Source: Rhodamnia argentea (lineage: Eukaryota; Streptophyta; Magnoliopsida; Myrtales; Myrtaceae). From it: DNA of 64,000 nt. This document shows positions 36,828 to 49,728 of this stretch, piece by piece. Position numbers and translations under genes: made by a program. Location of the stretch: positions 30,389,948 to 30,453,947 of the forward strand of contig NC_063154.1 of the NCBI RefSeq assembly GCF_020921035.1, in the 5' to 3' direction. How positions within the stretch are numbered: the stretch's first letter is position 1; each line of letters starts with the position of its first letter. The notes beneath the pieces are model-generated. The model did no database searches, was not told where the DNA came from, and was given only the letters and a program-made list of their open reading frames with translations.

Positions 36828-37075
36828 GGCTCTATTTATTTGGCAAAAAATTAATGATTTGAAAGATATTTTCCTTAAAAAAAGATTGGTTATGTAGCTC
36901 ATAAAAATTCACGGATGAGAAAATATTTTCATGGTTCCCGAAAAAGTTTGACCATAAAATTATTATTGATAATAGAAATATTTCCTATTAACTAATTATT
37001 TCAAGCAATAAAAGAGATCGTTTTTAGGAAAATATTTTTTTCAAATAACTCATTTTTCGCGAAACAAACGGAGCC
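36828..37075. mobile_element. MITE, 248 bp, family 'GGCTC(T)NTTTG'
   Basis: Left end GGCTCTATTTATTTGGC and right end (opposite strand) GGCTCCGTTTGTTTCGCG are inverted. The subterminal 'AATGATTTGAAAGATATTTTCC' is matched in inverted form near 37,030-37,060. The same family is at 54,980-55,218. Foldback structure, non-coding; superfamily not decided because the flanking direct repeat is unclear. Confidence 0.65.
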
Positions 37076-37803
37076 TGAAATGTGACATGGAGAGAGAGAA
37101 GAGAAACTTTTTTAGTGATGATTAAATGGGTGTATTAGCTTAACGTGGAAATAATGTGAGCCATTACCAAATTATGGTGAGAGATATGTTTGGACGTCAC
37201 TTGCCACGGCTTTTAACAATTCGACGCGCTTAATATCCCTAGTAGATGATCATGGACCTGGCGGCTTGCTGTGCTTGTCCAGGGCCGATCAAGCCTGGTC
37301 GACCCAAAAAGGAAAATGGGCGAACTCGGCGAGCGATTCGTTAGTTTAGCCCGGCACGCCCACCCTGATAAATATTTCGCACAAAACTCACATGATTTTC
37401 CTAATCATGGACGAGATTGAACAAAGGTTTTTGAGCCGGGTACTAGACATGGGCAAAGTCTAAATGCCCTAAAGCCTTACTATATAGTAAAATGCTGAGG
37501 AGCAAGTGGGAGGCGGCGTGCCTCGAAGAACCTCCTGCTCCAACACCTCACGTCGAAATCAAAAATGAAGAAAATGTTGGAACGTGAGACGTCTGCACTG
37601 ACGTCCGGAAAGGCGCGATCGGCATAGAAATGATGGAAATCGTACAGAGAGGAGAAGAAAAGATCGCCTTTTGCCTCCTCCTCCTTTCCTTCTCTGTCCT
37701 CTTGCGCTTGACTCCTAGCAGCCTCTCTGGACATTCCTCTCTCTTTTATATTCTTTGATTGATGGGGTGATCTTGGCCACCCTCTTTCCACAGAGAGAGA
37801 GAG

Positions 37804-38055
37804 ATGGGGTGGAGAGGGATACTGGGTTGCGATTACGGGATCGTTCAGGCGCCGCTGGGGCCGGACGTTTCGGGGCCGGAGCTGGTCGCCGCCGTCTCTA
37901 ATGCCGGTGGTCTTGGCCTCCTCAGAGCTCCCTGACTGGGTAACGCTCCTCACTCGCTGCTATTCGTCTATGTCTTCTTTGAACATGCCTTGAGCTTTGA
38001 TCCGTGCGTTTGAGATTCGTCAAGTCTTGTATGTTATTGGGTTATGTCCTAAAGC

Positions 38056-38093
<38 letters not shown>

Positions 38094-40549
38094 CTTGACT
38101 TGGCTGTTTCAATCTTAACCAAAAACTGTTTTAGGAATTAAAAGGAAATCAGATGATCCATTGCAAATGCATTTCCCAATTTCACATCCTTGGCCGTTTT
38201 GGTCACCCCTGACCTGGAAATGTTAAGTTGCGTGCTTCACTGAGTGGGGATGGATTGATGGCCTAACAACAACACTAGTTCTTGAGGAGTGATGCCACTA
38301 GTAGCAGGACTAATTTAGGATATCACGTTATGAAGCGAGGTGCCGAGTTTTAAATGAGAATTTGGACAACTGATCCATATTCATTGTTGACCCTACCTTT
38401 TTTTTCTGTCCCATGTTTTTGGATGGTAAATTTTCTTTTTTCTCAAAATCGGTGTGTACTCAGGAGGCACCGGATCATGTGCGGGAGCTGATTAGGAAGA
38501 CCCGGTCCTTGACCAATAATCCATTTGGGATAGGTGTTGTTCTGGCATTTCCCCATGAAGAGAACCTCAAGGTGATACTGGAAGAAAAGGTCAATGTACT
38601 CCAGCTTTACTGGGGCGAGTGTACGCAGGAGCTTGTCGAAGAAGCTCATAGAGTCGGCATCAAAGTAGTGCCTCAAGTAAGTGATTGATCTTTCTCTCTT
38701 TAAAAAAGAATCCTTACATAATCTATTTGATTTGATTCCTCACATCTTCTTCTTGTACAACCTTCAGGTTGGTAGCTTTGAAGAGGCCAGAAGGGCTATC
38801 AGTGTTGGTGTAGATGCGATCATTGTCCAAGGGCGTGAAGCTGGAGGACATATTATTGGTCAGGTACAGAGTTTTGTTTTGGCTGTCCAATTGTGATTTA
38901 GCTGATCTACCCAATTGGTTGCATTAGATATGTTGCCAGCAGGTATGATTGGTTGCACTACAACTGTTACCATATTTTTGTAGCAAGTACGCATTTACAT
39001 TCTCTGTTACTGTCTGCATTTGAGATAGGAATTTGCTTCTTCATATTAGGGGAGCCTTGTCAATTAGCGATATTTTGTGATTAAGTAAACTATGCTCTTC
39101 TTCTTTTGTAAATGGCCGTAATTACACCATGGAAGAAAGTTAATATCCTTCAAAAAGTACTAGCTTCAAAACTTGATGTTGAAGCTCACTCAAAGTCTCT
39201 GTCAACATCCTGGACTTGATGCTCTTTTATAAGAGAATTTCTGGATGCGCCTGTATAAGTATCTTTCTCTACGATATTACATCATGTTATGGTGTTTGAT
39301 ATTCATTTAATAGGAGAGTTGGAGAATTGATATAAACTGGTGTTACTCTGAAGCTATCTGAAGATAAACTTATTCTGTAATTGCTTGTGGGTTTGTATCG
39401 TCAATTACATTCCTCACCATCTTGTGAATGATTGCCCTATTCAAATCTGTCAGGATGCTTTGATTACCTTGGTGCCCAAGGTGGTGGATATAGTTGGAGA
39501 CAAAAAAATACCAGTGATTGCTGCTGGGGGCATTGTGGATGGACGTGGCTATGTTGCGGCTTTAGCTCTTGGAGCAACAGGTGTCTGCATTGGCACTCGG
39601 TAAGATTGCTATAGCAGTTACTGAATCGTGAGATCCTTATGAATTTCAATGCAAATTAATGTTCCTTAGCTCTCATTATTGCTCTAAAGCATCATTGGTA
39701 AATTTTATTTTGCATGAAGAGCTTATGTGCGCCAATAAACTGTGAGGCAAAAGAAAAGGAATTCATATAATAAGAATATCCTTTAGAATATAATCTGTGA
39801 CATCTCGGATGTACTCTTTGAACAAAGAATCTAGCTACCTGCAGTCGGAAGAGCAAAATATAGAACTTGATAATGATCTGAGTGAGGTCAACCAATTTTT
39901 GTTACGTTACATGTCTTGGTGGATTGTTGGAAACCAGGAACAGAGTTGATTTATTCACCCCGCAATGTTTTATCCATTCACAGATTTCTTGCTACGGAAG
40001 AAAGCAATGCGCATCCTCTATACAAGAGAAAGTTGGTTGAGTATGACCAAACAGAGTACACAGACATCTTTGGGAGGGCGCGGTGGCCAGGGGCACCTCA
40101 GCGTGTCCTGAAAACACCATTCTTCAGTGACTGGAGATCTCTTCCTCCCACTGAGAACGAGGTGAACCAGCCCATAATCGGTCGATCGACAGTACATGGA
40201 GTGGTGAGATTTGATATCTAATAGCACGATTGCCTTTTCAATCAAGATCACCTGTCTCATGCTAGAAACGAGAAAATATTGCTGTTGCCATAACTGCTTT
40301 GAGGTTTGAGCCTTATAAGTTAGAGCTTAGCAGATTATCTGCTTATGTTTCTTCGAACAGGAGAAGCAAGTGCATCGCTTTACAGGGACGGTCCCAAACT
40401 CGATGACCACCGGCGACATAGAGAGCATGGCAATGTATGCGGGACAAGGCGTGGGGCTTATCAAGGAGATTCTGCCTGCCGGGGAAGTGGTGAGGAGATT
40501 AGTTGAAGGTGCTCAGCTAATTATTCAGCAACGGTTCGGCACAATTTAA
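37804..40549 (+). pseudogene. Nitronate monooxygenase-like gene, one-base frameshift in exon 1
   Basis: Six exons with GT-AG junctions: 37,804-37,939; 38,464-38,676; 38,768-38,863; 39,454-39,599; 39,984-40,203; 40,361-40,549. Exons 2-6 read without a stop and all phases agree. The product would be about 332 aa, the usual length for plant 2-nitropropane dioxygenase / nitronate monooxygenase-like proteins, FMN enzymes with an aldolase-type barrel that oxidise nitronates. Motifs include DYGIVQAPLGPDVSGPELV, GIGVVLAFPHEENL, IIVQGREAGGHI (phosphate/FMN loop and catalytic-His region), PVIAAGGIVDGRGYVAALAL, YTDIFGRARWPGAPQ and SMAMYAGQGVG. In exon 1 the frame reads LLRAP then TGA; removing one T (37,933) gives LLRAPDW directly before the intron, then EAPDH in exon 2. 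This is either a true lesion, making the gene a young pseudogene, or a sequencing error in an otherwise intact gene. A short hydrophilic tail ends at TAA. Confidence 0.88.
38059..38090. repeat. (AG)n microsatellite in intron 1 of the nitronate monooxygenase-like gene
   Basis: An uninterrupted AG run of 16 units inside the first intron. Confidence 0.97.
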
Positions 40550-40579
40550 CATTATGTTTTAAAAAAAAGGGAACTTTAA

Positions 40580-40580
<1 letters not shown>

Positions 40581-40610
<30 letters not shown>

Positions 40611-40640
40611 TTTTTAAAAAAATAAAAAAAAAAAAAAAAA
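40581..40640. repeat. A-rich tract after the nitronate monooxygenase-like gene
   Basis: Nearly pure A with a few G and T interruptions, starting about 30 bp after the stop codon. No polyadenylation conclusion is drawn from it. Confidence 0.8.
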
Positions 40641-40770
40641 TTTCTTTCATCTCTATCGTCTCTCGACCGCCGTAGCATGTGGATGAGAGCTGGCTTTCCT
40701 TGATGAAGAAAATCATATAGGACAAGCAAGAGAGAGAATGTTGTCCTTCCAACGTTAAAATAACGTCAGT

Positions 40771-41387
40771 GGGTGCGAATGATAATTATTCTTTTTATCT
40801 ATTTCTATTCCAAATTTATTTCTGAAAGAGGTTTGGAATAGAAATTCATTCCGTAATGCAATTTCATCTTTATATTTTTGGAACAAAAATTTATTCCTGA
40901 AATAGGTTTGAAATAGAAATAAGAAATTAAAATTTTCAGCTTTTTTATGTGTGGAAAAAAAATGAGAAATAAGAATTCTTTCACCGCTTACTCTCCCTCT
41001 CTCGAATCCCGATCACCGATCCACCGGTTCGCCATTCGTCGGTCATTGGTCCCTCTATCCAACGTCAGCCGGTCCCTTGATCCCCCGTCTCTCAATTCAA
41101 CAGTCCCTTGGTCCCTTGGTCATCGGATGTGCCGTTCGCCCGTCTCTTGTCCCTCGATTTGCTAATCACCGTCCGCCGTCCTCGGTTTGTCGATTCGCTA
41201 GTCCCCGTCCGCTGGCAACTTTAGAAACTTTATACTATTATCAAACGAATTTCTATTCCGAGAATAGAAATTTTATGTTATTATCAAACGCGTTTATCCA
41301 CTCAAAAACTCGTCCAGAAACTAGAAATAAAAAAACTGTCTCTTGCCATAAATTAATTCTAGAAACAAAATGATTATCATTGCACCC
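40771..41387. mobile_element. MITE-like element, 617 bp, second copy of 'GGGTGCNAATGATAA' family
   Basis: Left end GGGTGCGAATGATAATTATT and right end (opposite strand) GGGTGCAATGATAATCATTT are clear inverted repeats. The internal order (TTTCTATTCC arms, a pyrimidine-rich centre, 'TATTATCAAACGCGTTTATCC') is the same as in 11,774-12,390. It lies 220 bp downstream of the nitronate monooxygenase-like stop codon. No certain target duplication. Confidence 0.65.
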
Positions 41388-42491
41388 TAAGTGTCCGCCA
41401 AAGTTGCGTAATGTGAGATCCACTTACCATACCATTGTGTCTGTCCGGTTTCAGTTTAGCAACCAATGCAAGCAAATAGCTGCAACGACAAAAATTGAAC
41501 ACCAAACGTTCCTAGTGCTCAGATTCTTTAGTTGTACAAAATAAATCAGCTTAGGTTTCAAAAGAATGCGCCAACAAGGCAACAACCATCTTCACTTCAA
41601 TCCTTGCGTTTCTCGATGCTATATGACTGCAGATACTCTTCCAAAAACTTCAACAAATTGTTCCTCCACACATCCTTGACGAGAATTTCAAGCCTCTAAA
41701 TCGTCGAGGATTTCAATTATAGTTTCACACCCTGCCGACATTAGCAGATGATAAGACGCAGTCATATTGTTTAAAATAGGGAAATTCCACAGGAAAAACC
41801 GTGGTGGAGGCAGCGTCAACAAGGACATTCCACTGTCTGTCTTTCAAGAAGCCAGTACAAACAGAAGCTTCCAAAGCCGATGCTTCCCAAGCACTGCCAT
41901 CTTATCTCTAGCTATAACCGGAACTTCAATCCTACACCCAGCAAGAAAGTGGGGCTCGTGGTTTTACCATTTGCCGCTCATAAGCGCAAATTCTTGAGGA
42001 AATGTGACAAACTGTATGCAGCTCGGAATTTCGTGCAGGAGTAGAATGAAAACCACCAATTATTCTGAAAGATAACAGAGATTCGGGGAGTTCCACTAGG
42101 TAAACTTGCATAAGATATTGCAGTTCACCAAGACCTAAGAGCCGCTAATTACGTAAACTGGCTTTAAACAATCCAAGAAAGAAAAAAACTGATCAGTGCA
42201 ACAAATATATCATGAGATAATCTGAACCCAGTCCTATATACTAATGAAAACAAAAAGCAATATCTACATAACCAAATTACCATACCTAAGAGCAAAACTA
42301 CTCTTTGACTTCTCTGAGATGGGCGCGGAAGCTGCTCAGGGCTTGAATCTCACAAAAGAAAACCAAGTGCCGAGGAGATCACAGCCAGCAAAATCTAAAG
42401 AGGGTTACATATAAGAGATACAACCAACACGGTTTCTCAGAACACAAAATTGGCTCCATCCAGAGAGAGCAGTAATTGTCTAAAGTAGCAA
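41388..42491. other. Intergenic, no gene seen
   Basis: Short frames on both strands, none recognisable. Base composition is less AT-extreme than the left half of the window, so a divergent untranslated or intronic region of a minus-strand gene cannot be excluded. Confidence 0.3.
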
Positions 42492-42965
42492 TCAAGTATA
42501 TACTATTGAGCCGTCAACACAAAATCCATTAAATTTCCAAGGTGGGTCTGGGTAAGTCATGCGACTGTTGCAGTATTCCAACACGGAATGAATGTGTGAA
42601 ACTTGACTCCATTCATGAACCGCAACTAAGGGATTTGCCTGCTGATGAGAGCTAACAATGTGGGGCTTAGTGGCAAAGGCACCTGGGACTTTGAATCTAT
42701 CAAATGAGCTGTGTATTTGCCGCAATTCAACGGCAATTGCATTAACTGACAAAAAATTGGAGCAATCATACTGGCATTTTTGTGTTCGGTAAAGCTCCGA
42801 GCCCACGAAGTACCTGCAAACTTTATAAACCAGGTAAGACGCCTGCCAAAAACCGAGTGAGAGGCTCAAACATGAAATTGTGGCACTCGCAAAAGAAGTC
42901 GACCATATTGAATGTTGACATGTGGAAAAGTACAAAAATAACACAAAAGAAAGGATACCACCCAC
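42492..42965 (-). other. Unrecognised open frame, possible 3'-terminal exon
   Basis: A 157-codon frame that begins with GTG, not ATG. The second half (about residues 65-157, KCQYDCSNFLSVNAIAVEL to PPWKFNGFCVDGSIVY) looks more protein-like than the hydrophobic first half. A plausible splice acceptor (TTTGCAG) on the minus strand lies at about 42,814-42,820. I do not recognise the protein, and no linked upstream exons were found between here and 46 kb. It may be chance or part of a non-coding transcript. Confidence 0.2.
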
Positions 42966-45900
42966 TTAATGGGGATTTTAGCCATAAGTAAGATATGGGC
43001 AGCAGTTGACCACGCTGCAAATCTCACAAAGACAGAAAAGGCTCCCAATATAATGAGATTACACATCTGAAAGAGATTATACTTAACTAAGATGTACTTT
43101 TCTAGCAAAATGTACTAAAAAGGATTGTCGCTTGAACAGCTAGAGAGCACTTGAGTCAATGCATAACCTCATCCTGCAAGTGACAGAAGTAAGAAGCGTC
43201 CAACTTGTCCTCTATCGCTTGATTGGTCCTGGGAAGCATTCCTCAATGGAGCATTAATTGCAATCACCTTAGAAACTTTTGAATGGATTATTCACCACTG
43301 ACATTGTATTAATCAATCAACTATACTAAAAACTAAATCCAATTTCAAAGATCATTCTATGTACATTCATAAAGTAAAAAGAATGATTGACCTTTCAATG
43401 GAAATTACAGATGACATGCTATGTGGTCTAAATGTCCAATCCTTTGCACTCCAAATTTCTGAAGATGGAATTATAACATTACCAGACCAAAACCAGAACG
43501 CACACTCACCAAAATTCCTTCTGATAACAGGATGTAGAGTTGCAAGAAAAGTCAAAAGACACACACACTCCAAATTCCTAAAGCTTGAATTATGAAATAC
43601 CAGACCAAAATCAGAACAGAGTAACCAAAATGCCTTCCTAAAACAGAAGTCGAAAGGGGAAATCGGAAAAGACGGTTCAAGTGGAAGAATCTGCTAGACT
43701 TTTTATCTACCATGAAAGATACGCATGTATAGCCATTCAATCTCACTTAAGGACGGTAAATTAGTTAGGAGGAAAAAAAATATACACGTCATCAAACCAA
43801 CAAAATATGAAAAGCAAATACTGATGCAGAAAGAAACAGGACAACACATTGGAAGCTGTAAAATTGAAAGAAAGGGGAGTCCAAAAACTGCCAGATCAAT
43901 TGTTGTCTCTGAAGGGAAAGAAGTGAGATCACATTCTACCCAACAAAACGAAATGGTAAAAAGAACAGGAGCAAGAAATGTACTCATAGGTGCAAAAAGC
44001 AAAGGGTTGCAAGACAAACTGCACATGCAGGATGCTGGGAAGAAACTTGCCTGCTCTCTGGGACAAACCCTGCTCAACTTAACACATCTTTTGATTTTTT
44101 CCACATTTTCTCACAAAATCCAATGCTAAGTCCAGTGACACATATACAATATTACATAGAAAGAAAGTTAACAACAGATCAAACTACAATGATTAATTCA
44201 ATTGGTAGGATTTTGGTAGGATCTAAGTGAGTCAAATAAATATAAAATAAAAAATTCACAAATGAACATCCAAAATTCTCTTCCATCCATTTGAATTTTA
44301 AATTCTAGAATGCAGGCCCCAACAGTAGATTTCCTGCATTCCAGTGCATGAAGAAATAAAGGGTCTTAGACATCAAACCGGCAATAAACTTCATAAGCAG
44401 CAAGCTAGATAGAAAATTAGACTGTTAGTCCCCACAATTATTTGCTCGATGTTAAGAGAGATTAGTTGACAATGAGCAAATTCTTAGATCCAGGAATGTT
44501 GGTTATAGTCACCTTACATGGTCTGAAATACCATAGTGCTGTAGCACCCCTGCTGCAGCATTTCCCAATTGCTATTAGGAAGCTGCCCCACATAGTTTCA
44601 ATAACTGCATCCTTAAAAGGATGTTGCAAAACACAAGTGTTCCAACATATCATAATAAAACTACACTAACTATACCCAACAAACTCCTAGTCTGTGTTTG
44701 GCAGTGCTTTAAAAGCTTACTTTTGAGAAGCCACAAGAGCTCAAGTAAAGCATTTGGCAGGCCTTTAAAATAAGTAGAAAGTGAAAACTGAGTCCTTTTC
44801 AAGCTTGCTCCCAAAGATGCGGCTCACAGGTGCCTTTTGGAACCCCTGCTCCAAACAGACTGCACTAGCTCTTTCTAAATGTCAATATAGATATATTTCA
44901 ATATTTTTATAACCTGTATGGTGACACAAATTGGATAGACTTCAATGACTCAAGCTACTTATGATGGACATTGACTGGGATTTGAACTATAATAGCAACA
45001 AAACTAGAAATGCTGGGCATTTGCCATCATGTGAGAGAAGTTGGGATTATCTTTATATCAAGAGAAGAGATCCAAGATATACATTTGTACAAATAAAAGA
45101 TAAGAGAATCGATACCCGAATATTGCCCATTCGAAGTGATTTTAGTTGCAAAACTATCACATCAGGAATAATAAGGGAGCATCATGGGAAGCCAGGATAA
45201 TATAATACATCAAGTATGACCAAAGCCCATCCTTATTTATCCAATTATGCTACCACTGTACCGGTTGTGGAGACTTATCAAATATGGCTGTGCTGTATGT
45301 ACTGAACCAATCAAGTGCGTTATAGACACTATGGGGAACCTAGAAGTAATTGGCATATTTTGACAAGTATTGATATTGAACCAGAAGCTCCACAGAGGCG
45401 TCCATACATACTTTCTTACTTCGACTACCAAAAGTTTGATAGACATGAATCACACATCGCCGCTGCGAACCAAGCAAACTGTCAAAGCAGAGTTTTGGAT
45501 ATATTAGCCTCTGTCTTCAAGAACTTCGAAACATACAATCAGGGCGAATAGACAGTCCACTTCTCAATGGATCATTTTTTTAACCTAGTTACAAAGAAAC
45601 TACTATAAGTAAGTCAATATTCAGATAATAGAGATGAGGATTTTCTGGCTACTCAACAATACTGCTGCTGTAAACTTACAGGTATCATCAGATGCCATAG
45701 TACAGTAACATATAACACTACAACTGCCAGTTTGGTTGATCCATAAGGATAAGATGCTAAAAGCAAAAGGCTCAGACCTCTAATTACTTCATTCAAGCTC
45801 ACTGACACTTCAATTATCTCCTAAAATACTTGATTGGTTCAAATGACAAAACTGAAACTGTGTTACATTGTCACGTTAATGTCCGTGAAAATTGCCATTG

Positions 45901-46035
45901 TGATTTCAGATGAAATAACAAGATCATGAATTTCACAGAAAAGCTAGAAGACTAACTTTGATTTTCTCTGCATGATATTTACAACCTCACTGACCTACAA
46001 TGCTCCAACTGGCGGGTATTCAAAGAATTTATCAT
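42966..46035. other. Intergenic between the unrecognised frame and the STIPL1-like gene
   Basis: No recognisable coding region. It contains a MITE-like block at 44,691-44,862. Open frames such as those near 43,703-44,129 exist on both strands at once and show no known motif. The first few hundred bases below 46,036 probably hold the 3' untranslated region of the STIPL1-like gene. Confidence 0.35.
44691..44862. mobile_element. MITE-like block, 172 bp
   Basis: It begins TCTGTGTTTGGCAGTGCTTT and ends GCTCCAAACAGAC, inverted termini of the 'GTTTGG..CCAAAC' type common in small plant DNA transposons. The flanking direct repeat is uncertain. Confidence 0.4.
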
Positions 46036-48615
46036 CTAACGTCTCTTTGCCAGTGAATTGTAGTGCAGCTTCAGCAGATCCTCAAGAGATACCAAAGACC
46101 ATGCTTCCTCGTTTTGGGCAAATACCTTCTGATTAATAGAGTCCACAACGATGCTCACATTACCAAAACCATATATCTGAAGGCCATTGTGCATCCGACC
46201 GGGCTTAGGTTTGAATAGCAACTCATGCTGCTGTGCATAGGCCTCGATGACTTCTTTCAGCTTCATCTCAGGCATGCCACCACCAGCATCCACCTGAGAG
46301 GTGCCACCAGCACCAACAGCAGCTTGTTGTCGAGCATAGGCCGCTGCTTTTTGCTGAGCCTCAAACTGCCTCTGCTCAAGGACCCTGTGATAACTTAAGT
46401 TTTCTCTAACACCAGGTTGGACAACCTCCATGCCTTCAGCTGCATTGTCCATCATGTCTAAACCAATTCTAAGCTGATATCTGATACTCTCATTTGCTAG
46501 CAGCTCTTGTGGGAAAAGATCCCGCCAACCGCGATACCAGTTCATAACTTCATTGAAGTCTGGGTTAGAACACAACCAGTGATATAGCACCTGTAGCCAC
46601 TTAACAAAAAAGAACTTCTCCATCATGTCCACCATGAGATGGATCGGGATAGCAGAAGCCCAAGACATGACCCAATAGAACTGATCCAGCTTCTGATCAG
46701 CCGGATTTATCTGGAACTCCTGGAGGACAAGCTGCAACTTTGGAACGATAAATCGGCGCATAAAATCTTCCCAACTGGCAGAATCAAACACGGTCTTCCA
46801 AGGTGACAAAATGGTGTATGCAGAGCCATCACTCGGGTGCCAGGCATGAAGTACATTACTCAGTTTTGACCGTATGATCTGATAGTGGCCCTCCAACTTT
46901 TGTCCCAACAAGGGTAACCACGGATGCACCCAAACATGGATAGGAACAGTTTCCCGACGGGGATCCCATGAGTCCACAGCACTCGACAATTTTGGCATGA
47001 CAACCATGTTCAGTATGGACTGCAGAACAGAAGAAGGCAACAATTTCTCCCAAGTCTCGATAAAGCGAAGCATTGGTTCTGGATCCCTTGCCTCCCAAGT
47101 GTTGATGCCAGATATTCTCACAGCAGGCAAGACAACTTCTGAAACCAACTGGGTATAAGGGGATCCCAAATCCCATATATCAAGACATTCCTGTCCTTGC
47201 AATAGAGATTTCCACCGTGAAACAACTTCCAACCCATGTGAGGGATTCCTAAGAGGATCCCATCCCTGAAAAACTCTGATAAACAGAGGGAGTGCAAATG
47301 AGCAAGCAATGCAGGATATGTTACAAAGTTTGTAATCATCAGGAAACCTTCTTTGCATGTCACCGAAATACTTGGCTAGCGAGTCTAATGTCAATGATCC
47401 CATTGACTTTTCCTCCTCAATCCGGCCTAGCGTAGTCATTATTTCCTTCATATTATTGAGTTGTTTCTTCTGGAGTTCTGCCTCAGCTCGAAACTTCTCT
47501 TTTTCCTCTTGCAAGCTCAGAGCTGTTTCCTTCTCATTCCTCAGATCCCTGTCGATCTTCTGAATATCCAGCTCAGCCAGGTCCACAATCAACCTTATAT
47601 TGTGCTGGAGCTCCGGCATTGGAACATCACTCTCCCTCGCCTTCTCTTCCGCATTTAGATTCTCCAAGTTCGCTAATACCCTAACCTGAGGTCCACGCAT
47701 GTCAAGTACCTTTTGCACAACTTCAACGCCCTGCTCCTGCTTCTTCGCCAACAGCTCTTCTGCTGTAACATATGTCACTTTGCTTTTCAAAGTCGCCTTC
47801 TTCGCTTGCTTAGACCAAAGCTTCTCCTTACCGGGCACATCAGGTAATGGCTTCTTTTCCTCGGGCTCCAGTGACGCAACAGGTGCCTTTGCAGAAGTTT
47901 CTTTGTAGTCGTTGAAACCCATGCCCATGTTCTTAGGACGCAACTTTGCTTCAATGGGTGTCACAATCCCCTGCTGGTTCTTCCCAAGACCGCCCCCTTT
48001 GTAACCCATTTTCTCGAGCAACTTTAGTCCAATTCCCTTGGTGTACTTCTCGAAGCCGCCCACATTCCCCGATTCAGAAGAATCCCTCTTGACCGCACCT
48101 TGCTGTGCTTTCTTCTCCAATTTGGATTGCTCTCTCCTCCTCTCCGCTCCCTCCTTGATCTTCCGCCCAAATGCCGTCGGCAAGAACCTATCCTCCTCCT
48201 CGCCGTTCTCATCGAAACCATAATCTCGGTTCTTAAACCCCAAACCTACACCAGCACCAACCCCCAAGCCCGGCCTATCCTCATCCATGGCAGCGGACTC
48301 GTCATCCTCATTCTCTCTCTTCGAATTCTCATCAATCTCTCTGTTCGGCATGACTGTGCCGGTGGAAACGAAATTCACAGGTTTAGATAGATCAGCCTTA
48401 CCCAGGAGGTCTCTGTTCTTCTTTCGCTTCCTTTTGGAGGAGTCGTCGTAGTCGGAATCAGAGTCCCCCGACGCGAAGACACCGTAGAGCACGTCTTCCT
48501 TGGTCTGCGCGCGCTTCTCTCTCCGCCGCCGGTAATAGAACTCCCCATCGATCCACTGCCCGTCCTCATAGTCATTGTCCATCCCGAACCTCTCCATCTC
48601 CTGGTCCTCATCCAT
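46036..48615 (-). CDS. STIPL1: STIPL1/TFIP11-like G-patch splicing factor
   Basis: An intact, intronless frame of 859 aa. The start is the ATG at 48,613-48,615 ([20 protein letters not shown]); the in-frame TTG nine bases upstream is not needed. Order of domains: an acidic N-terminal tuftelin-interacting region (about 1-110); a glycine-rich G-patch at about 188-234 ([20 protein letters not shown], then [11 protein letters not shown]), which in this family recruits and activates the DEAH helicase Prp43; a charged, coiled-coil-prone stretch (about 345-395); a large GCFC-type domain (about 410-720, with [26 protein letters not shown]); and a conserved tail ([18 protein letters not shown], ending LAKRR). 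The human homologue TFIP11 and yeast Ntr1 act in intron-lariat spliceosome disassembly; Arabidopsis STIPL1 affects splicing of clock transcripts. Nuclear location is expected. The length fits the family (about 850 aa). No lesion is seen. Confidence 0.96.
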   Translation of the reverse strand: MDEDQEMERFGMDNDYEDGQWIDGEFYYRRRREKRAQTKEDVLYGVFASGDSDSDYDDSSKRKRKKNRDLLGKADLSKPVNFVSTGTVMPNREIDENSKRENEDDESAAMDEDRPGLGVGAGVGLGFKNRDYGFDENGEEEDRFLPTAFGRKIKEGAERRREQSKLEKKAQQGAVKRDSSESGNVGGFEKYTKGIGLKLLEKMGYKGGGLGKNQQGIVTPIEAKLRPKNMGMGFNDYKETSAKAPVASLEPEEKKPLPDVPGKEKLWSKQAKKATLKSKVTYVTAEELLAKKQEQGVEVVQKVLDMRGPQVRVLANLENLNAEEKARESDVPMPELQHNIRLIVDLAELDIQKIDRDLRNEKETALSLQEEKEKFRAEAELQKKQLNNMKEIMTTLGRIEEEKSMGSLTLDSLAKYFGDMQRRFPDDYKLCNISCIACSFALPLFIRVFQGWDPLRNPSHGLEVVSRWKSLLQGQECLDIWDLGSPYTQLVSEVVLPAVRISGINTWEARDPEPMLRFIETWEKLLPSSVLQSILNMVVMPKLSSAVDSWDPRRETVPIHVWVHPWLPLLGQKLEGHYQIIRSKLSNVLHAWHPSDGSAYTILSPWKTVFDSASWEDFMRRFIVPKLQLVLQEFQINPADQKLDQFYWVMSWASAIPIHLMVDMMEKFFFVKWLQVLYHWLCSNPDFNEVMNWYRGWRDLFPQELLANESIRYQLRIGLDMMDNAAEGMEVVQPGVRENLSYHRVLEQRQFEAQQKAAAYARQQAAVGAGGTSQVDAGGGMPEMKLKEVIEAYAQQHELLFKPKPGRMHNGLQIYGFGNVSIVVDSINQKVFAQNEEAWSLVSLEDLLKLHYNSLAKRR

Positions 48616-49728
48616 CTTCGACAATCCCGGAGAATCGAAGCAAGAAACCTAGGGTTTGGGGGTTTCGGAGGCAGAGAAAGAGCGGCGACGTTGATGCCAA
48701 ACGCCAACGAGACTCGCGGCGTGGATACGGCGGTGGTCGGAGGACGAGATAGGCTGAGCAGCCCGGCCCGAGGGTTGGAGAGAGATGGAGAGAGCGGAGA
48801 TTGAGTGATGTTGCCAGAAGGAGAGGAAGAGAGGTTTTGGCGAGCGAGATCGAGAAGAAGCAGAAGGTCGGATGCTCGAAACCAAAGAAATGGAAAACCT
48901 ATGGATGATCTTCTTCTTCTTCTTCTTCGTGCCTTTTTAATTTCTCAGAGGTTAACAATTCTTGATTTTTTTTTATTATTCTCTATTTAACTTGAAGGAG
49001 ACGAAATTCATTTATAATGATTTTTTTTTTCGTTGTTGATGATATAAAGATAACCGGAAATCATATTAGGTAAATTTTCCAATTATCGACCTAGGAAAAT
49101 TGGAGAAAAAAAACTATTGCTTTGGAATTGAAGTAAAATAAAAGTGAAGCTTTCCTTTAACCATAGGAAATATACGTTAAATATTACAAAGGACGAGGAA
49201 ATGACACGATGCAAATCTAGTAATTTCTCGGTTGAGTCCAAAAATCAAAATTTTCACGGATTTCTCCGCGCACATTCCGAGTCGATTTATGGAAAAATTT
49301 GAAAGGAGAACATTTGGTATTTAATATTTCTCGGTGCCTACATTTTACTAATGTCGACTTGCTTTTATCGTTTGGGCTATCGATTGTCATAGAGATATGA
49401 AAAATGCAAGAGAATTAGAAACCGCCGAATCCCGAGTAATGAGATTTCTCAAGAATAACCTTGCACTCTAATTTTGCACGTCAGAATTATTAGCCCCTTC
49501 AATAGATACGTCCATTTCTATTAATAGAATTGTGTGCCAACATGGCTAGGCCTAGGGGTCAAATCGAGCCGCTATAGTGCCAAACTTGAGATCGGCTCAT
49601 CTCCGTGCTCGGTGTTCAAAACTAGATTTGAGCTTGAAAGTATTACGCTGGTGCGGGAGCTTGATTTGAATAAGAAGTCAATATACTATTATGTGTGTGT
49701 AGAGATAATGATGTCTATTTTAATTATA
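48616..49728. other. Upstream region of the STIPL1-like gene
   Basis: 48,616-48,900 is GC-rich, gene-proximal leader/promoter sequence. A (TTC)n run lies at about 48,909-48,930. Beyond 48,950 it becomes AT-rich with no gene. No TATA box could be assigned with confidence, as is usual for housekeeping plant genes. Confidence 0.4.

Noticed and set aside
37895..37941. An earlier splice donor that would avoid the exon 1 stop
   Set aside because: GT dinucleotides exist before 37,933, but using one would delete the conserved LLRAPDW segment, and the donor at 37,940 joins exon 2 in the correct phase once the extra base is ignored.
37480..37953. 157-codon minus-strand frame across exon 1 of the nitronate monooxygenase-like gene
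   Set aside because: The plus-strand exon 1 carries conserved family motifs and correct splice context; the antisense frame has none.
43703..44129. Overlapping 133-134 codon frames on both strands
   Set aside because: They are mutually antisense, with no motif, no conserved start and no splice partners.
48616..48624. TTG start three codons upstream of the STIPL1-like ATG
   Set aside because: Plant nuclear genes start at ATG, and [17 protein letters not shown] is the expected family N-terminus.
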